A DNA stretch of 46,889 nt. Source: Chloroflexota bacterium. Lineage in GTDB: Bacteria > Chloroflexota > Anaerolineae > VGOG01. The position numbers and the translations under genes are program-made. Shown piece by piece: positions 8,446 to 15,825 of the stretch. The DNA is taken from contig JAUWOY010000027.1 of assembly GCA_030611885.1 (NCBI GenBank), forward strand, positions 1 through 46,889, written 5' to 3'. The notes beneath the pieces were generated by a model, which made no database searches, was not told the DNA's origin, and was given only the letters and a program-made list of their open reading frames with translations. The number at the start of each line of letters is the position of its first letter. Position 1 is the stretch's first letter.

Positions 8446-8474
8446 ATTTTGCCATAAAACGGCTTCCCTGTCAA
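8446..8474 (-). promoter_or_regulatory. Promoter abutting the tRNA-Arg cluster
   Basis: On the minus strand a consensus -35 TTGACA (8474-8469) is followed by exactly 17 bases and CAAAAT (8451-8446, four of six matches to TATAAT). It ends nine bases before the 5' end of tRNA-Arg(CCG), an ideal place to drive the cluster. Confidence 0.7.
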
Positions 8475-8514
8475 CCGCTCTCCCATTGTGGACCTACGAC
8501 AACGCCTTGGCGAG

Positions 8515-8543
8515 ATTATAGCATAAACGGGATGCAAAGTCAA
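8515..8543 (-). promoter_or_regulatory. Strong sigma-70-like promoter upstream of the arginine cluster
   Basis: On the minus strand TTGACT (8543-8538), a 17-base spacer and TATAAT (8520-8515), with TGC before the -10 (extended -10). It lies just after the stop of the duplicated porB tail and points at the tRNA-Arg genes. A diverged copy is at 10394-10421. Confidence 0.72.
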
Positions 8544-8569
8544 GGAGCGGGCGAACTGTACATTTTACT

Positions 8570-8832
8570 TCACTGACCCACCCTGGCCACCAACCTCTCC
8601 CACTCCCGATCCACGTTCTCCTGGATAAACTCGATGTCCTCCTCGGTGAGGTGGCTGAAGCGGCCCTGAAGCTGGAGGTACTCCCGCACGGGCACATCCC
8701 GCTTGGGCCAGACGTTGATGGTCCACTTCTCCCCATTCTCCACCTCGTAGAGGGGGAAGACCTTGCTCTGCACAGCCAAACGCGAGATGCGGATGGAGTA
8801 GGCGGGCTCCATCTTCCAGCCGGGCGGACAGC
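8570..8832 (-). pseudogene. Duplicated 3' fragment of porB
   Basis: The minus strand encodes about 85 residues nearly identical to the C-terminus of PorB, from CPPGWKMEPAYSIRISRLAV to the end (VARVGQ here, VARAGQ in the full gene), ending with the same TGA. The match begins abruptly in mid-gene, with no start codon, thiamine-binding or Cys motifs. It extends past the stop into the promoter-like sequence. The differences include conservative substitutions (EN for AN, LQ for LK), so the copy is not recent or was acquired from a relative. Confidence 0.85.
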
Positions 8833-8896
8833 CTGGTATATTCACGCAGCCAACTTGCGCCCCATGTTACGCCCCATTGATAGCAATTGCGCCCCA

Positions 8897-10297
8897 TTAA
8901 GGTGCTCTATAGCGTGTCCCCCGGCCTGTTCCCTCGATCTTGACCCAGCCCGTCTTGACCAAAGCCTGCAAATCTCTGAACGCAGTGTTTTTGGACACAT
9001 TGAACAACCGCCGATAGTCTGCGTTGCCCAACTCTTGGCCTTCATTGACCATCAACCGCAAGGCCTCGATCTGCCGCTCATTCAGCCCCAGGGCGCGCAG
9101 ATCGGTCACGCCTTCTTCCGGGATCAAATCCAGGATGCGGTCGCCGGGGCCGTAAAACGTAACAGCGAAGAAGTCGTCCAAATCCTCCAATTGTGGCTCC
9201 GCCAGCCCATGCTCGCGCATCAGACGGCGCATTCGTGCGATACCGGTGCCCCATTTCTCAATGTAAAAGATGTCGTACAGGTAGTTGGCGATGAGGGGAT
9301 TGCGCAGGACGTGCTTGCGTTCGATGTTGGCCAATGTCACGCCCGGCGGCAGCCCGCCGGGGCTGTTGATCTCAATGCGATCGGCAAAGACCATAATGCG
9401 CACACTGGCCCCTTCGATGCGATAGTCACGGTGACAGACGGCGTTGCAGACCGCCTCGCGGACGGCTTCGTAGGGATACTCGGTCACCTCGCGGCGGCGA
9501 AAGCCAACCACTCTGGCAGCCAGGCGGGTGTTGCGGCGGATGAACTGTTCGGCCGCGTCAATCAATTCCGGCAACGTGCCACTCAAGTCGGCCCGGTCAA
9601 TGAAATGGGTCGTGGACGTGCCCTGAAAGCGGGCCACCCGCACCTGGCTGTGGGAAATCCACCCCTGTGGGTCTCGCCCAAAGAAGAGGATCCCAGCGCG
9701 GGTGGGAATGAGCCGGCCCGCCCGTTCAACCACCGCGCCGAGTCCGGTCAGCAGGTCTGGCAATGGGCCGCCCGGGGCGGAGATGCCACGCTTTTTGGCC
9801 CGTTGCGCCAGGTACCAGCGGATGCGCTCCTCGTCCAGGTCGGTGTAGCGCGCTCCGACGACTGGCTGGCGGCCAAATGCAGCATGGCTGCGTGTAAGCA
9901 ATAACCGCTCATACTCGTCCCGCTTGAGTTGCACGTCGGCCGCGCCAACCCGTTTATACGCACGTCCCCTGGCTAGATGAGGGCGATTGTCGCTGGGGGC
10001 AACGCGAACGACGATGACCATACGTCCTTCCACTGGGACGTACTCTACCGACGGATACACGACCGGGTCGGTTGTGCCGGTGATGCGGCTCACGATGCGC
10101 TCTTTGGTGGTCTGACTTACCTCAACACCGATGATCTCGCCCGAATTGCGCACGCCAAAAAGGAGCACTCCACCGTCGGTATTGGCAAAGGCAACCGCAG
10201 TGCGCGTGGCGGTATCCAATTCGGCCAGCGAACGCTTGAACTCTAATTGCTGTCCTTCGCCCTGGCTGACGAGTCGTAAAACGTCATTTGCATTCAT
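8897..10297 (-). CDS. AlbA_2 (Schlafen-like) / HATPase_c_4 DNA-binding transcriptional regulator
   Basis: 466 residues. The N-terminal 120 residues match the AlbA_2 fold (EGQQLEFKRSL, then AFANTDGGVLLFGV). The middle has the GHKL-type ATPase segment usual in these proteins (AVCHRDYRIEGASV, INSPGGLPPGVT, LRNPLIANYLYD, EKWGTGI). The C-terminal 80 residues look like a winged helix (LNERQIEALRLM to DYRRLFNVSKNTAFRDLQAL). Family members are often labelled RecG-like or putative DNA-binding proteins and occur in accessory regions. A GGGGA stretch precedes the ATG at 10297, and a promoter-like element lies 100 bases further upstream. The gene sits exactly between two copies of the porB 3' end, so it probably arrived or was rearranged as a unit. 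I do not know its target. Confidence 0.85.
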   Translation of the reverse strand: MNANDVLRLVSQGEGQQLEFKRSLAELDTATRTAVAFANTDGGVLLFGVRNSGEIIGVEVSQTTKERIVSRITGTTDPVVYPSVEYVPVEGRMVIVVRVAPSDNRPHLARGRAYKRVGAADVQLKRDEYERLLLTRSHAAFGRQPVVGARYTDLDEERIRWYLAQRAKKRGISAPGGPLPDLLTGLGAVVERAGRLIPTRAGILFFGRDPQGWISHSQVRVARFQGTSTTHFIDRADLSGTLPELIDAAEQFIRRNTRLAARVVGFRRREVTEYPYEAVREAVCNAVCHRDYRIEGASVRIMVFADRIEINSPGGLPPGVTLANIERKHVLRNPLIANYLYDIFYIEKWGTGIARMRRLMREHGLAEPQLEDLDDFFAVTFYGPGDRILDLIPEEGVTDLRALGLNERQIEALRLMVNEGQELGNADYRRLFNVSKNTAFRDLQALVKTGWVKIEGTGRGTRYRAP

Positions 10298-10314
10298 GAG
10301 TTTCCCCGCTTAAC

Positions 10315-10395
10315 CTACGCCTCACTCTCCTCCTGCTTACTCTTCCTCGGTTTGATCTGCACCATCGTCGCCCGCGCCACATCATCGTCCCCAAT
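10315..10395 (-). pseudogene. Possible tail of a lost gene
   Basis: The minus strand reads GDDDVARATMVQIKPRKSKQ plus six residues to a TAG at 10317-10315 in an open frame. This basic, Ser/Glu-rich tail resembles a protein C-terminus, but no start, ribosome site or body is present. It lies between the duplicated porB end and the AlbA_2 gene, and may be debris of the insertion that carried that gene. Weak evidence. Confidence 0.25.
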
Positions 10396-10421
10396 TGTAG
10401 CATAAGTGGGTGCAAAGTCAA
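10394..10421 (-). promoter_or_regulatory. Promoter-like element after porB
   Basis: On the minus strand TTGACT, a 16-base spacer and TACAAT preceded by TGC. It is the diverged sister of the element at 8515-8543 and points at the AlbA_2 gene. Confidence 0.5.
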
Positions 10422-10711
10422 AGAAGCGGACGCACTGTACCTTCCACTTCACTGACCCGCCCTCGCCACCAACCTCTCCCACTCCCGATCCACGTTCGCT
10501 TGGATGAACTCGATGTCCTCTTCGGTGAGGTGACTGAAGCGGCCCTGAAGCTTGAGGTACTCCCGCACCGGCACCTCCCGCTTGGGCCAGACGTTGATCG
10601 TATACTCCTCCCCGTTCTCCACCTCGTAGAGGGGGAAGACCTTGCTCTGCACGGCCAAACGCGAGATGCGGATGGAGTAGGCAGGCTCCATCTTCCAGCC
10701 AGGCGGACAGG
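10399..10711. repeat. Long direct repeat, partner of 8517-8831
   Basis: About 315 bases are shared in the same orientation with 8517-8831 at roughly 88-90% identity by eye. The shared block covers the last 85 codons of porB, the stop and about 50 bases of promoter-like sequence. The two copies flank the AlbA_2 gene. Confidence 0.85.
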
Positions 10712-11327
10712 GGGAGAGCATGTGGATGAACTTGGCCCCGCGGATCTCTTTGGCTTTCTGGAACTTGCGCACCAGGTCCTCTGGATAGGCGACGGTGGCG
10801 GTGGCAGCGTAGGGGATGCGATGGGCGGCCATGATGGCCACGATGTCTTTCTTAGGCCTATCCTTGGGATGCCGCACGGGGGTGGTGGTCGTCCAGGCCC
10901 CCCAGGGCGTGGCGGAGGAGCGCTGGATGCCGGTGTTCATGTAGGCCTCGTTATCGTAGCAGGCGTAGATGAAGTCCTCGTTCCGCTCCACGGCGGCGGA
11001 GAGGGCCTGGAGGCCGATGTCGAAGGTGCCGCCGTCGCCAGCCCAGGTCAGCACTGTGGTCTCCGTATCCCCCTGTATCTCCAGGGCGGCCTTGATCCCC
11101 GCTGCCGCGGAGCCCCCCGTCTCGAAGGCGGTGTGCATCAAGGGGATCTTCACCGAAGAGTAGGGGAAGGCCCCGGCGATGATGGACCAGCAGCAAGCAG
11201 GGATAACGAGGATCGTCTCCTCGCCCAGGGCTTTCAAGGCCAGGCGCATGGAGAGCGACCCCCCACAGCCTGGACAGGCCAGATGGCCAGAAAGCAGTAG
11301 TTCCTCATCGGGTATAGCGTAACTCAT
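10449..11327 (-). CDS. porB: Pyruvate:ferredoxin oxidoreductase, beta subunit
   Basis: 292 residues. It binds thiamine diphosphate and, with PorA, PorG and an iron-sulfur subunit, oxidises pyruvate to acetyl-CoA, CO2 and reduced ferredoxin in the anaerobic cytosol. The N-terminal CPGCGGS motif, the thiamine-pyrophosphate motif GDGGTFDIGLQAL and the following DNEAYMNTG are typical of the family, as is the length. The promoter for the downstream AlbA_2 gene begins within about 30 bases of its stop. It is separated from porA by a short repeat block, and the order porG, GltD-like subunit, porA, porB indicates one operon. A related 2-oxoacid substrate (for example 2-oxoisovalerate) cannot be excluded from sequence alone. 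Confidence 0.93.
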   Translation of the reverse strand: MSYAIPDEELLLSGHLACPGCGGSLSMRLALKALGEETILVIPACCWSIIAGAFPYSSVKIPLMHTAFETGGSAAAGIKAALEIQGDTETTVLTWAGDGGTFDIGLQALSAAVERNEDFIYACYDNEAYMNTGIQRSSATPWGAWTTTTPVRHPKDRPKKDIVAIMAAHRIPYAATATVAYPEDLVRKFQKAKEIRGAKFIHMLSPCPPGWKMEPAYSIRISRLAVQSKVFPLYEVENGEEYTINVWPKREVPVREYLKLQGRFSHLTEEDIEFIQANVDREWERLVARAGQ

Positions 11328-11342
11328 GATTAACCTCCATAA

Positions 11343-11412
11343 TCAAATCCCAATGACCAATGACCAAATCCCAATAAATCATTGGTCATTGGTCATTGGT
11401 CATTTGTCATTT
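11343..11412. repeat. Short-period repeat block with dyad symmetry
   Basis: Between porA and porB, units of the type AATGACC occur on the left and their complement GGTCATT on the right, so the block can form a long imperfect hairpin. It runs into the end of porA, whose stop lies within it. Confidence 0.75.
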
Positions 11413-12561
11413 CTTAACCTCTCTCCAGATAATCTCCGTCTCAGGCACATCGTGCCCAAAGGTGTACTCGGCGATGCCTCGGATTGACGCGGGGGTGACG
11501 TCCCTGCCGCCCAGGCCGATGATGAAGCCAAAAATGGGCGGCCGATGTGCCCCGTTGTAGAGGGCCGATTTGATCTCCTCGGCGAAGATGCCGCCGTGGC
11601 CAAAGGAGATGTTGCGATCTATGACCGCCACTTTGCGAGCCCCTGCCAGCGCCTCTCGAACGTCCTCGGCGGGGAAGGGGCGGAACATGCGCATTTTGAG
11701 CAGCCCTATTTTGTGGCCCTCCTCTCGCAGCTCGTCCACCACCACCCTGGCCGTGCTGGTGATGGTGGCCGAGGTCACCAGAACTACCTCGGCGTCTTCC
11801 ATAAAATACTTCTCCACCAGGCCATAGCTGCGCCCGAAGACCTCCTTGAACTCCTCATCAACCTGGCGAGCCACCTCCACCGCCTCCTCCATGGCCCGCT
11901 GGATCTTGTAGCGCAGCTCCATGTAATGGGCAGGCGTTACCAGAGCACCGAAGGCGTGGGGATCGCTCGTGTCGAGCTTGTATTGAGCATTATAGGGAGG
12001 CAGATAGCTATCCACCAACTCCTGGTCTGGGATGTCCACCGGCTCCTGGGTATGGGAGAGGACGAAGGCGTCCAGCACCAGCATGGTGGGCAGAAGTACC
12101 CGCTCGGCGATTTTGACAGCCTGGATGACGCTGTCTAGCACTTCCTGATTGCTCTCGCAGTAGAACTGCAGCCACCCTGTGTCCCGCTGAGCCAGACTGT
12201 CGGTCTGCTCGGTCCAGATTGACCAGCCCGGCCCCATGGCCCGGTTCACGTTGGCCATGACGATGGGGAGTCTGGCTCCAGCCGCCCAGTGGAGCATCTC
12301 ATGCATCAGGGCCAAGCCGTGGCCCGACGTGGCGGTGAAAGCCCGCGCCCCAGCCGATGCGGCCCCGATGCAGGCGGCCATAGCCGAGTGCTCACTTTCC
12401 ACTTTGATGAACTTGGCGTCCAAAAGCCCATTGGCGCAGAACTCCGACAGTATCTCTACGATCTGGGTCTGCGGAGTGATGGGATAGGCAGCGATAACCT
12501 GGGCTCTGGCCAGCCTTGCTCCGTAGGAGACGGCGTGGTTGCCCATGATCACTTTTTCCAT
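11407..12561 (-). CDS. porA: Pyruvate:ferredoxin oxidoreductase, alpha subunit
   Basis: 384 residues from the ATG at 12561, which follows a strong GAGGAGGAG site. It has the PYR domain with AAYPITPQTQIVEIL near the N-terminus, the conserved VESEHSAM (thiamine-activating Glu region) and TATSGHGLALMHEM, then the transketolase C-terminal domain with GHKIGLLKMRMFRPFP and VIDRNISFGHGG. The length is normal for archaeal-type split PorA. It overlaps the upstream GltD-like gene by 13 bases, indicating translational coupling. It forms the catalytic core with PorB. Confidence 0.94.
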   Translation of the reverse strand: MEKVIMGNHAVSYGARLARAQVIAAYPITPQTQIVEILSEFCANGLLDAKFIKVESEHSAMAACIGAASAGARAFTATSGHGLALMHEMLHWAAGARLPIVMANVNRAMGPGWSIWTEQTDSLAQRDTGWLQFYCESNQEVLDSVIQAVKIAERVLLPTMLVLDAFVLSHTQEPVDIPDQELVDSYLPPYNAQYKLDTSDPHAFGALVTPAHYMELRYKIQRAMEEAVEVARQVDEEFKEVFGRSYGLVEKYFMEDAEVVLVTSATITSTARVVVDELREEGHKIGLLKMRMFRPFPAEDVREALAGARKVAVIDRNISFGHGGIFAEEIKSALYNGAHRPPIFGFIIGLGGRDVTPASIRGIAEYTFGHDVPETEIIWREVKK

Positions 12562-14330
12562 TTCAACTCCTCCTCGATGGATATGGCGTAGCGGGGGCAC
12601 TCCTCGGCGCAGATGCCACACCCCTTGCAGTAGTCGTAGTTGATCTCATAGCCCCCCCTTTCATCCCCCCCAAAAGTTGGGGGGGAAAGAGGGGGGGTGC
12701 GAACGATGGCCACGTCAGGGCAGAAGATCAAGCAAGTGTCGCACAGGTTGCAGGTGCCGCAACTGAAGCACCGCTCGGCCTCGGCTTGAGCCTCCTCCTC
12801 GCTGAAGCCCAGGTTTACCTCTTCGAAACCGCGCACCCTCTCTTCGACGAGTCTCTGGGACTGCTCAGTCCGCTCTAGCTCCTCGAAATAGGCCAGGTTC
12901 AGATCCTCGAAGCGAACGATAGCGGGATCTATATTTCTAGGGATGGCATGGACGGCTTCGTCCAGTGGTGGGAAGCCCGCCAGCTCCTCGCTCCTGAGGT
13001 ACTGGTCAATGGCCAGGGCGGCGCGTTTTCCGGAGCCGACCGCGTGGGCCACCGTGCCGAAGGGGATAGCCACGTCTCCCCCGGCGAAGATTCCAGGCCG
13101 GGTCGTCGCTCCAGCTTCATTGATGACAATACGCCCTTGTTCGACCTCTACTGGAAGTTGGAAGTTGGAAGTTGGAAGTTGGAGGAACGAGAGGTCCGCT
13201 TCCTGGGCGATGGCGGGGATGACGGTGTCCGCTTCGATGGTGAACTCCGAGCCCGCGATGGGCAGGGGACGCCGCCGTCCGCTCTCATCGGGTGCCCCTA
13301 ATTCCATCTTCACGCACTTCAGGCCCGTCACCCGGCCGTCTTCGGTCAACAGCTCGACAGGAGCCGTCAGGTAGCGAATCTCGACCCCCTCCGCCAGCGC
13401 CTCCTCGATCTCCTCGGCGATGGCTGGCATCTCCGCCCGCGAGCGGCGGTAGAGGATCGTTACCTCTGATCCCAGGCGCAGCGCCGAGCGAGCGGTGTCT
13501 ATGGCGGTGTTGCCCCCACCGATGACCGCCACCCTGGGGCCCACCTGGACCTCCTCACCCAGGCTCACCTTTTTGAGGAACTCCAGGCCGTGAATGACCC
13601 CCTCAGCATCCTCGCCTGGGATATTCAGCTTGCGACTCTTCTGGAGCCCCACCGCGATGAAGACGGCGTCGTAATCGTCGAGCTCGCTCATCGGCAGGTT
13701 ATCGCCCAGGCGCATCCCGGTTTTGATCTCCACCCCCAGAGCTTCGATGTCGGCGATCTCCCGATCCAACACCTGGCGGGGCAGGCGATACTCCGGGATG
13801 CCCACCCTCATCATCCCGCCCGCCACCGGCAGGGCTTCGAAGACGGTGACGGGGTAGCCAAGTCGAGCAAGGTGGTAGGCACAGGAGAGGCCAGCAGGGC
13901 CAGAGCCGATGACGGCGACTTTACCGAGTGACGGGTCGAGTGCCTCGTTCCTCGTTTCTCGTTCCTCGTTACTCACTGCCCAGTCGGCCAGAAACCGCTC
14001 CATGATGTGGATGGCTATCGCGCCCCCCAACTCCCCGCGATTACATTCGCTCTCGCAGGGATGGGGGCAGACCCGTCCGCAAACCCCTGGGAATGGGTTC
14101 TCCTGCTTGATCAATTCCCACGCCTCTTTGTACTTTCCCTCCTTGATCAGAGCCAGATAGCCGACGACGTCCGACCCGGCGGGGCAGTTGTGATTGCAGG
14201 GAGGGGTTTTATCCACGTACAGGGGCCGGATATACCTCCAGCTCCCCGTCTTGTTGACCAGGGTCGTTCCGAGGGTCATAGGGAGGTAAGGCATATCGGC
14301 TTCAGTTTTGAACACAATCTCTTCGGTCAT
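12549..14330 (-). CDS. GltD-like FAD/NAD(P) and 4Fe-4S subunit of the Por operon
   Basis: 593 residues from the ATG at 14330, preceded by AGGAGGAACG. The N-terminal iron-sulfur fold has CNHNCPAG and PGVCGRVCPHPCESECNR. It is followed by an FAD site (VAVIGSGPAGLSCAYHLA), an NAD(P) site (VAVIGGGNTAIDTARSA) and GIFAGGDVA, as in the glutamate synthase small chain. The C-terminus has two cluster-binding segments, CFSCGTCNLCDTCLIFCP and CKGCGICAEECP, like the delta (ferredoxin) subunit of PFOR. In this operon it most likely passes electrons between PFOR and NAD(P)H or ferredoxin, and supplies the missing PorD. Three repeat-derived segments sit in frame: residues from a tandem repeat at about 13143-13181, another at about 13942-13977, and a palindrome at 12652-12697 between the two ferredoxin motifs. 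Confidence 0.88.
   Translation of the reverse strand: MTEEIVFKTEADMPYLPMTLGTTLVNKTGSWRYIRPLYVDKTPPCNHNCPAGSDVVGYLALIKEGKYKEAWELIKQENPFPGVCGRVCPHPCESECNRGELGGAIAIHIMERFLADWAVSNEERETRNEALDPSLGKVAVIGSGPAGLSCAYHLARLGYPVTVFEALPVAGGMMRVGIPEYRLPRQVLDREIADIEALGVEIKTGMRLGDNLPMSELDDYDAVFIAVGLQKSRKLNIPGEDAEGVIHGLEFLKKVSLGEEVQVGPRVAVIGGGNTAIDTARSALRLGSEVTILYRRSRAEMPAIAEEIEEALAEGVEIRYLTAPVELLTEDGRVTGLKCVKMELGAPDESGRRRPLPIAGSEFTIEADTVIPAIAQEADLSFLQLPTSNFQLPVEVEQGRIVINEAGATTRPGIFAGGDVAIPFGTVAHAVGSGKRAALAIDQYLRSEELAGFPPLDEAVHAIPRNIDPAIVRFEDLNLAYFEELERTEQSQRLVEERVRGFEEVNLGFSEEEAQAEAERCFSCGTCNLCDTCLIFCPDVAIVRTPPLSPPTFGGDERGGYEINYDYCKGCGICAEECPRYAISIEEELKWKK
12652..12697. repeat. C/G-rich palindrome inside the GltD-like gene
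   Basis: Runs of seven C and seven G flank a centre of the CCCCCCCAAAAGTTGGGGGG type, an imperfect palindrome of about 46 bases. It is in frame and encodes PPLSPPTFGGDERGG between two cluster-binding motifs. Related sequence occurs at 37034-37057 and, as a half site, at 46716-46732. Confidence 0.75.
13143..13181. repeat. Heptamer tandem repeat inside the GltD-like gene
   Basis: Five near-perfect copies of TGGAAGT in a row. It is in frame and encodes the stretch LQLPTSNFQLP. A seven-base unit shifts frame each copy, so three units encode seven residues. Confidence 0.85.
13942..13977. repeat. Short-period repeat inside the GltD-like gene
   Basis: Units of CTCGTTC/CTCGTTT/CTCGTTA. Read in frame on the minus strand they encode SNEERETRNEA in the linker between the N-terminal iron-sulfur domain and the FAD domain. 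Confidence 0.7.
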
Positions 14331-14340
14331 CGTTCCTCCT

Positions 14341-14400
14341 TCTGGGTATTGGATATTGGGTATTGGATATTCCAATCTCTAATCTCCAATATCTAATATC
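14341..14400. repeat. Short-period repeat with dyad symmetry
   Basis: Units TATTGGATATTGG on the left and CCAATATCTAATA on the right form an imperfect palindrome. It fills the gap between the GltD-like gene and porG and contains the porG stop codon. Confidence 0.75.
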
Positions 14401-14941
14401 TAACCTCCAAATATGCCTCTCTGGTGGCGGCCACGTTCTCCTCTGGTTTGATAGGCACAGACTCGCGCACAGCCTCGGCGAGGGCCTCCAGGCCCACTAT
14501 GCCCGTGGCCCTGGCAAAGGCTCCCAGGATGGCCGTGTTGACGATGGGCGCGCTCTTAGGCCCCAGCTTGTACTTGATGGCGATGGAGCTGGCGTCAACG
14601 GTGGCCACCCGGTACTTCGCTGGCAGATCGAAGGTAGCGGGATCCTGCTCGCTGTTGATGAGAATCCAGCCGCCTTCTTTCAGGCCGGCGGTAACATCCA
14701 CCGCTTCCAGCAGAGTCGGATCCAGCACCACGATGTGATCGGGCTCGTAGATCTGGCACCGGATTCGCACGGGCCGCTCGTCAATGCGGGTGAAAGCCAC
14801 GACTGGCGCGCCGCGCCGTTCCACGCCGAAGGCCGGGAACGATTGCACGTACCGGCCTTCTTTAAACACAGCAGCCGCCAGCACCTTGGAAGCGATAACC
14901 GCTCCTTGGCCGCCGCGGCCGTGTATCCTGATCTCGATCAT
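14393..14941 (-). CDS. porG: Pyruvate:ferredoxin oxidoreductase, gamma subunit
   Basis: 182 residues, the normal PorG length. It begins [21 protein letters not shown], the family signature, followed by [14 protein letters not shown] and later [13 protein letters not shown]. It is the structural gamma component of split PFOR that completes the alpha/beta catalytic unit. The ATG at 14941 follows an AAGGAGGAAACGC site. It is the first gene of the por operon in transcription order. Its last codons and TAG stop fall inside a short-period repeat, so its C-terminus seems to have been set by repeat insertion. Confidence 0.92.
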   Translation of the reverse strand: MIEIRIHGRGGQGAVIASKVLAAAVFKEGRYVQSFPAFGVERRGAPVVAFTRIDERPVRIRCQIYEPDHIVVLDPTLLEAVDVTAGLKEGGWILINSEQDPATFDLPAKYRVATVDASSIAIKYKLGPKSAPIVNTAILGAFARATGIVGLEALAEAVRESVPIKPEENVAATREAYLEVRY

Positions 14942-14989
14942 GCGTTTCCTCCTTCTCCGTTGATGGAAATCTCTGGCATGTTACAACCT

Positions 14990-15036
14990 CCTTGTTGATT
15001 TATTAATTTGTGGATTTGCTGATTTGTTGATTTATG
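14990..15036. repeat. Short-period repeat between porG and the PIN toxin gene
   Basis: Units of GATTTGTTGATTTAT type with period 7-8. The TAA stop of the PIN gene (15034-15032) lies inside it. Confidence 0.7.
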
Positions 15037-15475
15037 AACCTGTCGTCAAGCCATCAGCTTCCAGCACGAATCCATATTGTTCGGCTGCTTCTACGAAGTG
15101 ATGATCGAAGCCAAAGGCATATTGACAACCCATTATCTCCATCACGATTAGGCTAGCGCAGTCCACGATTCCCCAAGTTTTGTCCTCATAGCGCCAGAAG
15201 ATCTCCACAGCCTTGCCTTCTATATCGGGCGTCACATCTTCCCACCACACGAGCTCTTTATCAGTAAGCACTTCGTACAAACTCAGTGCCGGGGCATACC
15301 CAACGCGACTTTTGAGAAAAGATAAAGCTTCGTAAGCGACCCAATTGGTTACCATCAACAAGACATCGCTATCCAGCAAACGCTGATAAATAGCTTTGGC
15401 CTCCTGATGGTACTTATCCTTACGGTACACTATGCTTATCCAAGCAGAGGCATCAACGAAAACGCGCTCTTTCAT
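15032..15475 (-). CDS. PIN-domain ribonuclease toxin (VapC-like)
   Basis: 147 residues. The PIN-domain acidic residues are visible: FVDASAW (Asp8) near the N-terminus, the Glu in VAYEAL, and Asp in TWGIVDCAS and FGFDHHF. VapC-type proteins are Mg-dependent endoribonucleases, often cutting tRNA or rRNA, and are neutralised by a partner encoded just upstream. Its ATG overlaps the stop of the upstream gene as TAATG, the usual coupling in toxin-antitoxin pairs. Being near a tRNA cluster does not by itself imply a shared target. Confidence 0.88.
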   Translation of the reverse strand: MKERVFVDASAWISIVYRKDKYHQEAKAIYQRLLDSDVLLMVTNWVAYEALSFLKSRVGYAPALSLYEVLTDKELVWWEDVTPDIEGKAVEIFWRYEDKTWGIVDCASLIVMEIMGCQYAFGFDHHFVEAAEQYGFVLEADGLTTGS

Positions 15476-15810
15476 TAGCTCTCAGCCCCGTAAAGATAAT
15501 CGCGAAAGTGCTCTGAAACATCGGATGGCATGTTGCTATCTGTGATAATGCCAGCCAATTGAAGTGCTTCCGCCTTGCTTTCGGGCGTGATACACCGCTT
15601 TGATTCCCATCTAGCAAGTTCTGCACGCCTCCGTTCGGCCAATTCACGTAGAGCCGGCGAGAGGAGTTCGCTCCTGATGCTCGGCCTTTCGACAGTGAGA
15701 AGCTCTATTGCCCTGACCACAACTGCAGAGATGTCCACCCCTTCTGTCGTCAAGGCATCCAATCTCTTCACTACCTCGTCCGGCAATTCCATCTGAATTA
15801 CCCTTAACAT
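15475..15810 (-). CDS. Antitoxin partner of the PIN toxin
   Basis: 111 residues from the ATG at 15810, which has GGAGGTG at good spacing; an in-frame ATG at 15816 is too close to that site. The N-terminus (LRVIQMELPDEVVKRLDAL) resembles a ribbon-helix-helix DNA-binding segment; the remainder is charged and helical (LAERRRAELARWES), as expected for a toxin-wrapping tail. Its assignment as antitoxin rests on size, position and the TAATG coupling with the PIN gene. It probably autoregulates the cassette. Confidence 0.75.
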   Translation of the reverse strand: MLRVIQMELPDEVVKRLDALTTEGVDISAVVVRAIELLTVERPSIRSELLSPALRELAERRRAELARWESKRCITPESKAEALQLAGIITDSNMPSDVSEHFRDYLYGAES

Positions 15811-15825
15811 GCCCATTCACCTCCA

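Noticed and set aside
8651..9904. Long plus-strand frame of 417 codons
   Set aside because: It runs antisense to the duplicated porB tail and the AlbA_2 gene, with no ribosome site and a repetitive, biased composition; a shadow frame.
8897..10297. RecG helicase
   Set aside because: The gene has AlbA_2 and GHKL-like parts but no helicase motifs; the RecG label comes from misnamed relatives.
11343..11412. CRISPR array or attachment site
   Set aside because: Units are about 7 bases, contiguous, without spacers, and no cas or integrase genes are present.
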